Shown here: in pieces, positions 34,863 through 43,208 of the stretch | How positions within the stretch are numbered: the first letter of the stretch is position 1 | Layout: each line of letters opens with the position of its first letter | DNA from: Bacillus testis | Lineage (GTDB): Bacteria > Bacillota > Bacilli > Bacillales > DSM-1321 | Length of the DNA stretch: 64,000 bases | Assembly: GCF_001243895.1 (NCBI RefSeq) | Contig: NZ_LN851186.1 | Span: 3,365,727 to 3,429,726 of the forward strand | Direction of reading: 5' to 3' | Translations under genes and position numbers: made by a program | The notes under the pieces: model-generated | Seen by the model: only the letters and a program-made list of their open reading frames with translations | Told to the model about the DNA's origin: nothing | Databases searched by the model: none

Positions 34863-35078
34863 ATGTCTGAGATTGGCCGTAAAATTTATAAATACCGCGA
34901 AGAAAAAGCAATCAGCGTACAGGAATTAGCATTAAAAGTACGGTGCGGCACCAAGACCATTGAAGAATATGAAAAGGGAACCCTAATCCCTAATGTGCAG
35001 ACACTGATGAAATTATCCACGGCTTTGGATGTGCCGGCAACCGAACTGGCAGACGCACAATACCACAAAACCATTTAG
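34863..35078 (+). CDS. Small XRE-type HTH protein
   Basis: A 71-residue Cro/C1 helix-turn-helix: IGRKIYKYREEKAISVQELA then VRCGTKTIEEYEKGTLIPNVQ. The recognition helix is atypical (CGTKTIEEYE). Strong ribosome-binding site AAAGGGGGTGGGATA. No partner gene in the same orientation. Target genes unknown; it may be autoregulatory or control the convergent niaP. Confidence 0.8.
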   Translation: MSEIGRKIYKYREEKAISVQELALKVRCGTKTIEEYEKGTLIPNVQTLMKLSTALDVPATELADAQYHKTI

Positions 35079-35080
35079 GC

Positions 35081-35124
35081 AAAAAAAGCCGCCAGCAAAC
35101 GATTGCCCGATGCTGGCGGCTTTT
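35081..35124. terminator. Bidirectional terminator between the HTH gene and niaP
   Basis: AAAAGCCGCCAGC / GCTGGCGGCTTTT stem with A/T tracts on both sides, serving two convergent genes. Confidence 0.9.
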
Positions 35125-35128
35125 AACG

Positions 35129-36313
35129 TTATTGCAGCTCCTGTTGCTTGGTTTCGGTCCCCAATACCATCACAGCTAGTGCCCCGATCAATATAGCTAC
35201 GCAAAAAATAAGAAATATACTGCTTGTAGAAGTACCCTTTGCCACTAGAGAGCCGATCAACAATGGGCCGAAAATCCCGCCAAAACGGCCGGCACCTGCA
35301 GCCATGCCCGATCCAGCCCCCCGCATGATGCCCGGATATTGCTCCGGCGTATATGCATATAGAGCACCCCAAGCTCCGAGATTAAAGAATGACAGAAACG
35401 CTCCCGAAATGACCAATACATTCAAGGAATCTGCATTTCCAAAGAAATAGGCGCTTATGGCGGTTCCGACCAAATAGACGATCAGCACAAATTTCCTGCC
35501 GGCTTTCTCAATCAACCAGGCAACCGAAAAATAACCAGGCAGCTGCGCTAGTGTCATGATGAGGACATACTCAAAACTTTTGATTAAGCTATATCCTTTC
35601 ATAACCATGACGCTCGGCAGCCAAAGAAACATGCCATAGTATGAAAAGACCACACAAAACCATAGGATCCATAGCATGGCTGTTTTCTTTCTGTATGGTT
35701 TACCCCACACTTCAACCACTTGGGTAAAGATGCTGACCTTTCTTTTTTCTGCTTTTTGAAATTGCGGTGAATCCGGGAGGCCCATCCGTAAATATAGAGC
35801 ATAAAACGCCGGGATTGTACAAATCATCATGGCAGCACGCCATCCATAAGACGGGATGACAAAATAGGAAAGGAGCGCAGCAAGAATCCAGCCTCCTGCC
35901 CAAAAACTTTCCAGCAGCACGATAATCCGTCCTCTTTCATGGGCAGCCACTGTTTCGGAAACGAGCGTGGAGGCAACAGGCAACTCACCGCCAAGCCCCA
36001 TGCCAATTAAAAACCTTAAACATAAAAATAAACCAAAGGACGTTGCAAGAGCGGATAATCCGCTTCCAATAGAAAAAAGCAATAAAGTGATAATAAATAC
36101 CGTTTTTCGTCCTTTTCTGTCTGCCATCAGACCGAATAAAAACGCGCCAACCATCATCCCAATGGAATTGATGCTGCCGGCAAACCCGATTTGCCCGGCC
36201 GACAGCCCCCATTCTTTCGCTAGAGCAGCAAGCACAAAGGAGAGGATTCCTACATCCATGGCGTCGAACATCCAGCCAAGGCCGGCAATCCCCAATAACT
36301 TTTTCTGCGTCAT
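35129..36313 (-). CDS. niaP: Niacin/nicotinamide MFS transporter
   Basis: A 394-residue major facilitator with twelve predicted helices. Start KKLLGIAGLGWMFDAMDVGILSF, the GLMADRKGRKTVF loop 2-3 motif, IGMGLGGELPVASTLVSE, and late GALYAYTPEQYPGIMRG all match B. subtilis NiaP (YceI), which imports nicotinic acid for NAD synthesis. No NiaR-binding site was defined. Start preceded by GGGGAGAGAAAAG. Confidence 0.88.
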   Translation of the reverse strand: MTQKKLLGIAGLGWMFDAMDVGILSFVLAALAKEWGLSAGQIGFAGSINSIGMMVGAFLFGLMADRKGRKTVFIITLLLFSIGSGLSALATSFGLFLCLRFLIGMGLGGELPVASTLVSETVAAHERGRIIVLLESFWAGGWILAALLSYFVIPSYGWRAAMMICTIPAFYALYLRMGLPDSPQFQKAEKRKVSIFTQVVEVWGKPYRKKTAMLWILWFCVVFSYYGMFLWLPSVMVMKGYSLIKSFEYVLIMTLAQLPGYFSVAWLIEKAGRKFVLIVYLVGTAISAYFFGNADSLNVLVISGAFLSFFNLGAWGALYAYTPEQYPGIMRGAGSGMAAGAGRFGGIFGPLLIGSLVAKGTSTSSIFLIFCVAILIGALAVMVLGTETKQQELQ

Positions 36314-36384
36314 CTTTTCTCTCCCCTACCCTTTTTTGTATATAGACTCACATTTGATGTATAGAATAATAAATAGGGGGCCAT

Positions 36385-36538
36385 ACTGATAAAGGAAGGC
36401 TTTCTACTAATCCTTTTGATTAGTAAAGAAAACAATCAGCTTTGTTGCCATGTACCCCCAAACATGACAATAGGCGTTGTTTTCAAGTATTCCCCCCTTT
36501 TAACGGACAAAACAGCCACTGTTTTGTCCGTTTTTTTT
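36385..36538 (+). ncRNA. Candidate small transcript on the plus strand
   Basis: A strong intrinsic terminator at 36502-36538 points rightwards but no plus-strand gene precedes it. A promoter-like TTGTAT .. TATAGA with 18-bp spacing lies at about 36336-36365, and a small hairpin ACTAATC/GATTAGT lies at 36407-36424. A short RNA of about 150 nt is therefore possible. There is no protein-like frame with a ribosome-binding site. Confidence 0.3.
36502..36538 (+). terminator. Orphan rightward terminator
   Basis: AACGGACAAAACAG / CTGTTTTGTCCGTT stem followed by eight T residues on the plus strand; it faces the end of alaT. Confidence 0.85.
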
Positions 36539-36581
36539 GCCATCAAAAACGGCAATCCGGCCTTATCTTTAATTGGCGCTC

Positions 36582-37748
36582 TTAGCGATAGTTCTCGAGG
36601 AACCTGCCAATCCGTTTGACCGCCTCCTGTAACTGCTCCAACGATGAAGCATAGGAAGCGCGGACATGCCCTTCACCGCTGCTACCGAATACATTACCGG
36701 GCACTACAGCCACTTTTTCCTCTATAAGGAGCTTTTCTGCAAATTGCTCGGATGTCAAACCTGTACTTTCAATAGAGGGAAATGCATAAAAAGCGCCCCC
36801 CGGTGTATGGCAGTCCAAACCAAGTTCATTAAATGAATGGACAATATAATTGCGGCGCGCACGATAGCTGTTACGCATGTCCTCGACATCCTGCATGCCA
36901 TTTTTTAAGGCTTCCAGCGCAGCAAACTGTGACATAGAAGGTGCACACATCATCGCGTATTGATGGATTTTAAGCATTGCTTCACTCCACACTCGCGGCG
37001 CACAGACAAAACCGAGCCTCCAGCCCGTCATGGCAAAACCTTTAGAGAAGCCATTGATCACAATTGTACGTTCTCTCATATTAGGCATGCTTGCAAAACT
37101 TGTGAACGGCTCATCATAGGCTAGTTCCGCATAGATTTCGTCCGACAATACAACCAGGTCATGCTTAATAATTACTTCTGATAATTCACGAAGATCACTA
37201 CCGGCCAATTGTGTGCCGGTCGGATTGTTTGGTGAACAGATTAATAGTGCCTTTGTCCGATTCGTGATGGCCTCTTCAAGCTCTGCAGCCGTCAATTTAA
37301 ACCCGTTTTCTTTCTTAGTCGATAAACGGACCGGCACACCTCCAGCGAGCTCTACGAGTGGTGCGTATGCGACAAAGGATGGTTCTACCACTATAACTTC
37401 ATCGCCTGGGTTAATAATGGCACGCAGCGCAATATCAAGTGCTTGGCTGGCTCCGACAGTCACGATGATTTCATGCCCAGGATCGTAATGAAGCCCGAAT
37501 GAATTGTTCATATATTTTGAAATTTCATTCCTCAATTCCAGTAAACCTGCATTGGCCGTGTAAGAAGTAAAACCTTGCTCCAATGAAGCAATGGCTGCCT
37601 CCCTTGCCGACCACGAAGTCACAAAATCCGGTTCGCCGACGCCTAGAGAAACGACGCCTTCCATAGTCGCTGCTAAATCAAAAAACTTACGTATGCCTGA
37701 CGGCTTCATTTCCTGGACGGTTCTCGATAAGTATTTCGTCCCACTCAT
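36582..37748 (-). CDS. alaT: PLP-dependent aminotransferase, alanine transaminase AlaT
   Basis: A 388-residue class I aminotransferase. SLGVGEPDFVT at the start, NPTGT near residue 170, DEIYAEL near 202, the PLP-lysine site NGFSKGFAMTGWRLGF near 235, and a C-terminal Arg in GHVRASYA. B. subtilis yugH (alaT) makes alanine by transamination and is co-transcribed with alaR, as here: its ATG overlaps the alaR stop in ATGA. Co-regulation by AlaR is expected. Confidence 0.9.
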   Translation of the reverse strand: MSGTKYLSRTVQEMKPSGIRKFFDLAATMEGVVSLGVGEPDFVTSWSAREAAIASLEQGFTSYTANAGLLELRNEISKYMNNSFGLHYDPGHEIIVTVGASQALDIALRAIINPGDEVIVVEPSFVAYAPLVELAGGVPVRLSTKKENGFKLTAAELEEAITNRTKALLICSPNNPTGTQLAGSDLRELSEVIIKHDLVVLSDEIYAELAYDEPFTSFASMPNMRERTIVINGFSKGFAMTGWRLGFVCAPRVWSEAMLKIHQYAMMCAPSMSQFAALEALKNGMQDVEDMRNSYRARRNYIVHSFNELGLDCHTPGGAFYAFPSIESTGLTSEQFAEKLLIEEKVAVVPGNVFGSSGEGHVRASYASSLEQLQEAVKRIGRFLENYR

Positions 37749-38245
37749 GGTGATACCACAATCCTTTTGTCTTCATCGCCCTGCTCAAAAATCGTTCCAT
37801 CATGTTTGTATTTTTTCAATATAAAATGAGTGGTTGTTGAAATGACAGAATCCAGCGTTGACAGCTTATCTGATACAAAGCTCGCTACTTCATTCATTGT
37901 TTTCCCTTCAATCGTAACGGACAAATCATAAGCGCCCGACATCAAATAGACGGATTGGACTTCTTTGAACCGATAGATTCGCTTGGCCACCTCATCAAAG
38001 CCGACGCCCCGCTTTGGAGTCACCTTTACATCAATCATCGCTGTCACTCCATGGTGCTCATCTACTTTTGCCCAGTTGATGATTGTCATATAGCGTACGA
38101 TGACTTTCATATCCTCTAATTTCTTGAGAGTTGCTTCCAACTCCGATTCAGTAATGTCGACCATTTTCGCCAAATCTGCCGTTTCCAGCCGACCATTATT
38201 CTCAATGAGCTGCAATGCCCGCAATTCCGTTGTGTTTAAGTGCAT
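37745..38245 (-). CDS. alaR: Lrp/AsnC-family regulator AlaR
   Basis: A 166-residue Lrp-type regulator: winged HTH in residues 1-60 (ALQLIENNGRLETADLAKMV) and RAM effector domain (TAMIDVKVTPKRGVGFDEVAKRIY..SVYLMSGAYDLSVTIEG). Upstream of and overlapping alaT by four bases. AlaR of B. subtilis activates alaT in response to alanine. Start preceded by CTAGGAGGG. Confidence 0.92.
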   Translation of the reverse strand: MHLNTTELRALQLIENNGRLETADLAKMVDITESELEATLKKLEDMKVIVRYMTIINWAKVDEHHGVTAMIDVKVTPKRGVGFDEVAKRIYRFKEVQSVYLMSGAYDLSVTIEGKTMNEVASFVSDKLSTLDSVISTTTHFILKKYKHDGTIFEQGDEDKRIVVSP

Positions 38246-38740
38246 AAATACCCTCCTAGTGAGATATGCTTATTAGAAAAAATTACTAATAGTCTATTAT
38301 TTTTACAAACATATAACTAACCGATTAGTGTGGAAACATTCCTATTATAGCAAGTTTCAAAATAGATGATAATGGATTTTTTTAGCGGAGTGGCTGATTT
38401 CTTTCTATGTTCCTAGCTAGAACTTCCGCCGATCAGGCGCGTTGAACAAAGTTCTTACTGGCGCTTGACCTTCCATTCCCTCCTCGTGTTAAGTATGGGA
38501 CAGCTAGAATGAATCGAAATGCTCAAATATTCAAAATAAACAGGCACCCCTTTTTCTTATCCGCTACAATAGAAGAATGAGGTCCCGGCCTGGCTGTTTC
38601 TTTGATTATTCAATCGATTAATAGGGAAGGGAATACTGAGGAATTGCTCTTTGGGAATAGTTCATAGGATAGCTGGCAAATGACCGGGAACACCCTTGTT
38701 CTTGTTCCCGACAAATATAAACATAGAAGGTGAAGGAATA
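38246..38740. other. Intergenic region between alaR and patB
   Basis: Holds divergent promoters, repeat copy 12 at 38424-38510 and no recognised coding sequence. Confidence 0.5.
38424..38510 (+). repeat. Dispersed repeat, copy 12 (partial)
   Basis: CCGCCGATCAGG, then GTTGAACAAAGTTCTTACTG followed by GCGCTTGACC and CTCGTGTT; the 5' end and the closing stem are degraded. Confidence 0.55.
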
Positions 38741-39916
38741 ATGAGTGATTGGAATTTTGATGAAGAAATAAACAGAAGGAATACAGCTTCTCTTAAATGG
38801 GACTTTGCCGACGAACGTTTCGGCGGTTCTGAGTTATTGCCGATGTGGGTGGCGGATACTGATTTCGCCTCTCCCCAAGAAATCACAGATGCACTCGTAA
38901 AACGTGCCCAGCACCCCGTATACGGATATACAGGGGCGACAAAAGAAGTATATGACAGCGTTATCCACTGGTTAAAAGATGTATATGGTTGGAATGTATC
39001 CAAGCAAGCCATCTCTTTCAGCCCGGGAGTGGTTTCCGGCTTCACGATGAGCATCCTGGCCCTCTCTGAGCCTGGGGACAAAATATTGATTCATACACCT
39101 GTCTACACGCCCTTTTTCGATACGGTCAAAAATAATAACCGCGAACTCGTGACAAGCCCGTTAACCTATACAAACGGCAAGCTTAAGATCAATTTCGAGG
39201 ATTTGGAAGCAAAATTAAAAGATGGCGTCAAAATCTTGCTGTTGTGCAGCCCGCATAATCCAGGAGGCATTGTCTGGAGCGCTTCTGACCTGCAGCAAAT
39301 CGGAGAGCTATGCGTTAAATACGATGTGATTATTCTCTCCGATGAAATCCATGCAGATCTTTGCCTGCCCGGTGCTAAACATTATCCAATCGCTTCATTG
39401 GGCAAAGAGATTGCCAAAAGAACCGTTACCTTCATGGCGCCGAGCAAAACATTCAATGTAGCCGGCATCCAGGCTTCCATCATCATTTGTGAAAACGAAG
39501 AGTTATTGGCCGCCATAGATGCAACACAGCACAGACTTGCTTTTCACGGATTGAATCTGTTCGCATTCGAAGTAATCAAAGCTGCTTACACGAGCGGAAA
39601 ACCGTGGCTTGATGCGTTGGTTGTTTATTTACAGCAACATGCCGAAACCGTCCAAGCATTCTTCGCGGAAAAAATGCCGGATATTAAAGTCCTCGCTCCC
39701 CAAGCTTCCTATCTGGTATGGATTGACTGCAGAGCCTTAGGCCTTTCTGATGAAGAATTGCAAACACGTTTAATTAAAAAAGGCAAAATCGCGGTTTCGC
39801 CAGGGAAAAGCTATGGGCCTGGCGGAGAGGGGTTTATTAGGCTAAACATAGGCTGCACCACCAAAACATTAAACGATGGACTCCAAAGAATCTATGCTGC
39901 TTTAAAGGCAGACTGA
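38741..39916 (+). CDS. patB: PatB/MalY-type cystathionine beta-lyase
   Basis: A 391-residue PLP enzyme. ADTDFASPQEITDAL and GYTGATKEVYDS near the N-terminus, PHNPGGIVW near residue 170, SDEIHADLCLPG near 205 and the PLP-lysine APSKTFNVAG near 240, all typical of MalY/PatB C-S lyases. It splits cystathionine or cysteine to pyruvate and ammonia. ATG 38741 was chosen because GAAGGTGAAGGA precedes it. In B. subtilis patB also lies near kapB/kinB. Confidence 0.9.
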   Translation: MSDWNFDEEINRRNTASLKWDFADERFGGSELLPMWVADTDFASPQEITDALVKRAQHPVYGYTGATKEVYDSVIHWLKDVYGWNVSKQAISFSPGVVSGFTMSILALSEPGDKILIHTPVYTPFFDTVKNNNRELVTSPLTYTNGKLKINFEDLEAKLKDGVKILLLCSPHNPGGIVWSASDLQQIGELCVKYDVIILSDEIHADLCLPGAKHYPIASLGKEIAKRTVTFMAPSKTFNVAGIQASIIICENEELLAAIDATQHRLAFHGLNLFAFEVIKAAYTSGKPWLDALVVYLQQHAETVQAFFAEKMPDIKVLAPQASYLVWIDCRALGLSDEELQTRLIKKGKIAVSPGKSYGPGGEGFIRLNIGCTTKTLNDGLQRIYAALKAD

Positions 39917-39943
39917 CAACCCTTTGTTGCTTCAGAAAGACCC

Positions 39944-39984
39944 AAAAGCACCGCCTCCTATCCGGAATGGCGATGCTTTTTTTT
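39944..39984. terminator. Terminator between patB and sodC
   Basis: AAAAGCACCGCC / GGCGATGCTTTT imperfect stem followed by T residues on the plus strand. Confidence 0.75.
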
Positions 39985-39991
39985 ACGAAAC

Positions 39992-40516
39992 TTATTTAGC
40001 TTTCTTTTCTTTGCTGACTACCCCGCATGCAATCCGCTCACCGGAATCGCCGGCGGGCTGGGTCATACCGTTATCCTGCTTGCTATGTATAACGATGCTT
40101 GTTCCATCCCGCGTCAACAGGCTATTCCGATTACTCTTAAGTGTTGCTTCCGATTGAAGCGTCACTTTAGCCTTTCCTTTATCATCGACGGTAATATTGG
40201 GCAGATCACCGATATGGGCGCCCTTTTCATTCATTAAGCCATGTTCCTTGCTATCGGGATTGAAATGATCGCCGGCCGATTTAAAATCAGGGGCTTTGCA
40301 TGAACCCTTATTATGAAAATGGATTGCATGGTTCCCTGGCGGCAGGCCTTCAAGATCAATATCCACCTCCAAGCCTTTGCTTTGCTGGGCAAGCTTGATA
40401 TCCCCCAATTGATCTCCAGATCGATTATACATTTTAACGGTTAGATTTGTAGGTTTTTTCTCTGCACAGCCCGCTAATAATATCATGATACAAGCCAAGA
40501 ACAATGCTATTCTCAT
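39992..40516 (-). CDS. sodC: Cu/Zn superoxide dismutase-like lipoprotein (YojM family)
   Basis: A 174-residue lipoprotein: signal peptide with lipobox LLAGC (Cys near residue 17), then a SodC domain. All metal-ligand positions appear present: HFH in NHAIHFHNKGSC, the bridging His in AGDHFNP, His in KEHG, HIGDLP (His, Asp), and His in IVIHSKQD; the disulphide Cys pair is GSC and RIACGV. Active dismutation of superoxide outside the membrane is therefore plausible. Start at ATG 40516 with GGAGG eight bases before. Confidence 0.88.
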   Translation of the reverse strand: MRIALFLACIMILLAGCAEKKPTNLTVKMYNRSGDQLGDIKLAQQSKGLEVDIDLEGLPPGNHAIHFHNKGSCKAPDFKSAGDHFNPDSKEHGLMNEKGAHIGDLPNITVDDKGKAKVTLQSEATLKSNRNSLLTRDGTSIVIHSKQDNGMTQPAGDSGERIACGVVSKEKKAK

Positions 40517-40582
40517 TACAGATGCCTCCATCAGACAATTTAATGGTTATTTTGCCCAAGGAAGCATCTTTTATACCATGGA

Positions 40583-40798
40583 CTACCTATTGCTGTGCTT
40601 TGTTTCGGTCTCGATTAAAGTCTGTTCAATCTCTTTCATGTTGGCTTCTTCCTTTCTCGAATGCCTGATGATTAAGATCATTGTCACGATGGCTGCGGCC
40701 AAAAAAAGAGCGAATGTAATGCCTGCAGGTATATACTCACGCTTATCTTTAGGAAAATAAAGAAACAGGCCAATTACACTGTTAGTAAAGAAACTCAC
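40583..40798 (-). CDS. Small single-pass membrane protein of unknown function
   Basis: A 71-residue protein with one strong membrane helix (AGITFALFLAAAIVTMILIIR, residues about 25-45) and a charged C-terminal tail (HSRKEEANMKEIEQTLIE). The GTG at 40798 has GAAAGGA about ten bases upstream, and a TATAAT box lies at about 40842, inside the longer open frame, so the longer form is unlikely. Not recognised; located between sodC and the cyclophilin lipoprotein gene. Confidence 0.55.
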   Translation of the reverse strand: MSFFTNSVIGLFLYFPKDKREYIPAGITFALFLAAAIVTMILIIRHSRKEEANMKEIEQTLIETETKHSNR

Positions 40799-40892
40799 GG
40801 AAAACGCATCCTTTCTTATCCTGTTATTACATATTATAACAGTTTTAAAAATAGAGCGCATTGACGTTCATAAAGCTTGTTACAAGGTTTCA

Positions 40893-41624
40893 TTATTTTG
40901 CTTTTTGAACGATCTCTATACTTTTAATCACAACATCCTTTTTTGGCTTGTCATCCTGACCGACGTCCATTTGGGCGATTGCATCCACTGTTTCCATCCC
41001 CTCTACCACTTGTCCGAAGACGGTATGATGCTGATCCAGATAAGGGGTGCCTCCTTGGTCCTGGTACGCTTTAATAATTGGCTCAGGATAACCGGCTTCT
41101 TTCATCTTGGAAACCCAAGAATCATCTATGGCAGGAGCCTGTACAATAAAGAACTGACTGCCATTCGTATTTGGCCCTGCATTAGCCATCGACAGTGCTC
41201 CCCTCACGTTGAACAGCTTGTCGGAAAACTCATCCTCAAACGGCTTGCCCCAGATGCTCTCACCACCCGTACCGTTCCCTTTAGGGTCTCCGCCCTGGAT
41301 CATAAAGTCATTGATCACACGATGGAAGGTAAGCCCGTTATAATAGCCATCTTCTGCATGCTTCATAAAATTTTCGACCGTTTTTGGTGCGTATGCAGGA
41401 AATAATTTAATCTTGATATCGCCATTGTTCAAATGCATGATGACTACGTCCTCGTCCTCCGAAATACCAGAGAACTGAGGGTAGCCCTCCAAGTTTGCCG
41501 GTGCGGCTTGTTCCTGCTTAGAACTGTTCTTTTCCGCTTCTTTTTTAGGCTCACTTTTATCCTTGGTACAGCCGGCTAGGACCAGTAAAAGGCCAATGAG
41601 CACTATGTAAACTTTTTTCTTCAT
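40893..41624 (-). CDS. Cyclophilin-type peptidyl-prolyl isomerase lipoprotein
   Basis: A 243-residue protein: lipoprotein signal peptide ending LVLAGC, a Lys/Glu-rich spacer to about residue 45, then a cyclophilin domain with the catalytic patterns [34 protein letters not shown] and [16 protein letters not shown]. An insertion ([20 protein letters not shown]) separates the last two. It helps proline isomerisation during folding of exported proteins. ATG 41624 follows AAGGAGG; the frame's earlier ATG overlaps this site. Confidence 0.92.
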   Translation of the reverse strand: MKKKVYIVLIGLLLVLAGCTKDKSEPKKEAEKNSSKQEQAAPANLEGYPQFSGISEDEDVVIMHLNNGDIKIKLFPAYAPKTVENFMKHAEDGYYNGLTFHRVINDFMIQGGDPKGNGTGGESIWGKPFEDEFSDKLFNVRGALSMANAGPNTNGSQFFIVQAPAIDDSWVSKMKEAGYPEPIIKAYQDQGGTPYLDQHHTVFGQVVEGMETVDAIAQMDVGQDDKPKKDVVIKSIEIVQKAK

Positions 41625-41829
41625 CCTTTTTTCCTCCTTCAAACACCCTCAGATAGGGAATCTCTATCGCCATAATAGATGAACATCCCCCCTTCCCACA
41701 AGCTATATTTTCCATTTTCGTCCTCCGTTTCTCCTTTTTAGCAATGAAACTCTTAAAAATTGCCATTCATCTCCTTGTTTTTGTATGATAAAGGAATAAT
41801 GGAATGGAAGAAGAGAGGATGGTAAATCA

Positions 41830-42210
41830 ATGTCTGAACTGCAAGTAGGTTCTACTGTCACAGTACTGAATAAAACAGGCAAATACATAGGGGAGATCAC
41901 CGCAGTGACTGAACAAAGTTACTTGGTTAGAATTGCTGCTGTCCTGAAACACCCGATGCAGGGCGACTTGCATAACCCAAAGCAAGTGGATGTCGCAATG
42001 TTCCATATCCGCAAAGCTCTTGCCTACCGCGAACAGATCAACGCCCCAAAAAATCTTGTAAAGCCCTATGACGGTGAAGTGCCTGACTACAAAGAGTCTT
42101 TGAAAGCAGCATTTGAACAACTAAAAGATTCTCTCCAAGAAGGCAATGATGAATGGACCGCATACAGTAAGGCAGCGGCAGCAGAATTGGAGAAAGATTA
42201 TTTTAAATAA
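41830..42210 (+). CDS. kapB: Kinase-associated lipoprotein B, KapB
   Basis: A 126-residue protein, MSELQVGSTVTVLNKTGKYIGEI, with the KapB pattern VAAVLKHPMQGDLHNP. In B. subtilis KapB is needed for KinB input to the sporulation phosphorelay. This copy shows no lipobox at its N-terminus, as in most homologues. No kinB gene is adjacent in this window. Followed by a strong terminator and convergent kapD. Confidence 0.9.
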   Translation: MSELQVGSTVTVLNKTGKYIGEITAVTEQSYLVRIAAVLKHPMQGDLHNPKQVDVAMFHIRKALAYREQINAPKNLVKPYDGEVPDYKESLKAAFEQLKDSLQEGNDEWTAYSKAAAAELEKDYFK

Positions 42211-42225
42211 GGTTATTTTCTAAAA

Positions 42226-42266
42226 ATAAAACAGCCAAATCTTGAACAAAGATTTGGCTGTTTTAT
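42226..42266. terminator. Bidirectional terminator between kapB and kapD
   Basis: AAAACAGCCAAATCTT / AAGATTTGGCTGTTTT perfect 16-bp stem. The kapD stop lies at its right edge. Confidence 0.95.
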
Positions 42267-42886
42267 GCAAATTTATCCCATACTCCGGATATATCAATCA
42301 TATCCCCTATCGTCGTAGGCTCATAATTATTCATATATTTTTTATCGTTATCCACGAGCTTACAAATATTATAGGTTGTCATCGCATCATCCAAAGCGCG
42401 GTGATGGCTGCCAACCCCATCCTTGCCATAGGCTTTTACAGCCTTCCATAGGCCCGTCTGATTCTGGTCTCCAAAAAAACGCTTGTATTCCATCGACAAA
42501 TCGATAAACTCTCCCTTAAAAGGAAACGCAATATGATTGGCCTGGCAATTCTGCCTTAGGACCTTCATATCCATATTGCCCCAGGTGACAATATGGCTTG
42601 TCTTATCCTTGAGTTCACTATCCTTCAGTTGTTTAACCAATTCTTCAAAGGCAATTCCTTCATCCACCTTTTGCTGGCTGATCCCAAGGAAATTCTTGCA
42701 CCGTTCGGAAAGAATGGGAAACCGTTGCGGCTTCACATAAGCAGACAATGTATGCTGTATTTCTTCATTCAACACAGAGATTAAACCGACCTCTATAATC
42801 TCCGGATAGAAGCCTTCCGTTTTCATTTTGGCTTCCGGCATCGTAAACTCAAAATCAATAAACAAATATTGCTGGTTACTCTCCAA
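42263..42886 (-). CDS. kapD: KapD, DEDDh 3'-5' exonuclease-like sporulation inhibitor
   Basis: A 207-residue exonuclease-fold protein with DEDDh residues: FIDFEFT (Asp, Glu), WGNMDMK (Asp) and GSHHRALDDAMTTYNI (His, Asp). B. subtilis KapD inhibits the KinA route to sporulation. TTG 42886 is chosen as start because AGGAGGGGG precedes it and the resulting length fits the B. subtilis protein; the frame opens eight codons earlier at an ATG without a site. Confidence 0.88.
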   Translation of the reverse strand: MESNQQYLFIDFEFTMPEAKMKTEGFYPEIIEVGLISVLNEEIQHTLSAYVKPQRFPILSERCKNFLGISQQKVDEGIAFEELVKQLKDSELKDKTSHIVTWGNMDMKVLRQNCQANHIAFPFKGEFIDLSMEYKRFFGDQNQTGLWKAVKAYGKDGVGSHHRALDDAMTTYNICKLVDNDKKYMNNYEPTTIGDMIDISGVWDKFA

Positions 42887-42958
42887 GTTTTCCCCCTCCT
42901 GCCTGGTCATTTTAATGTACTGGTTTACTTTTAGAGTAGTATATCAGATTCTTCCTGC

Positions 42959-42988
42959 AAAAACCGCTATTTTATGAAAGCGGTTTTT
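42959..42988. terminator. Orphan bidirectional hairpin between divergent kapD and pbpD
   Basis: AAAAACCGCT / AGCGGTTTTT stem in a region where no gene ends, so either a short transcript stops here or a gene was lost. Confidence 0.6.
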
Positions 42989-43012
42989 CTCTCTTCTGCT
43001 CTTCAGCAGCGG

Positions 43013-43197
43013 TAAAGTGAAACTTTGACCATTGCCGCATCCGCTGATCATTTGTGGAACCAACCCGAACTCTTAACGCTAGATTGAATAGAATAAACTT
43101 GTCCATCGTACTTAAACATCCTCGCCAGAAGGCCGACAAATAAGGAAGGGATGCTTTTCTTTTAGCGTCGCCGATCCTTATTAACGCTGGTTAAAGG
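43013..43197 (+). repeat. Dispersed repeat, copy 13 (with insertion)
   Basis: TAAAGTGAAACTTTGACC start, stem I remnants CCGCATCCGCTGATCA, then TGGAACCAACCCGAACTCTTAACGC; the 3' end TTAACGCTGGTTA appears only near 43183-43195, after about 90 bp of unrelated sequence. Confidence 0.6.
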
Positions 43198-43208
43198 AGA
43201 GTCAATGG

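Noticed and set aside
36416..36619. 67-codon plus-strand ORF between niaP and alaT
   Set aside because: It runs through a terminator hairpin into antisense alaT and lacks a ribosome-binding site.
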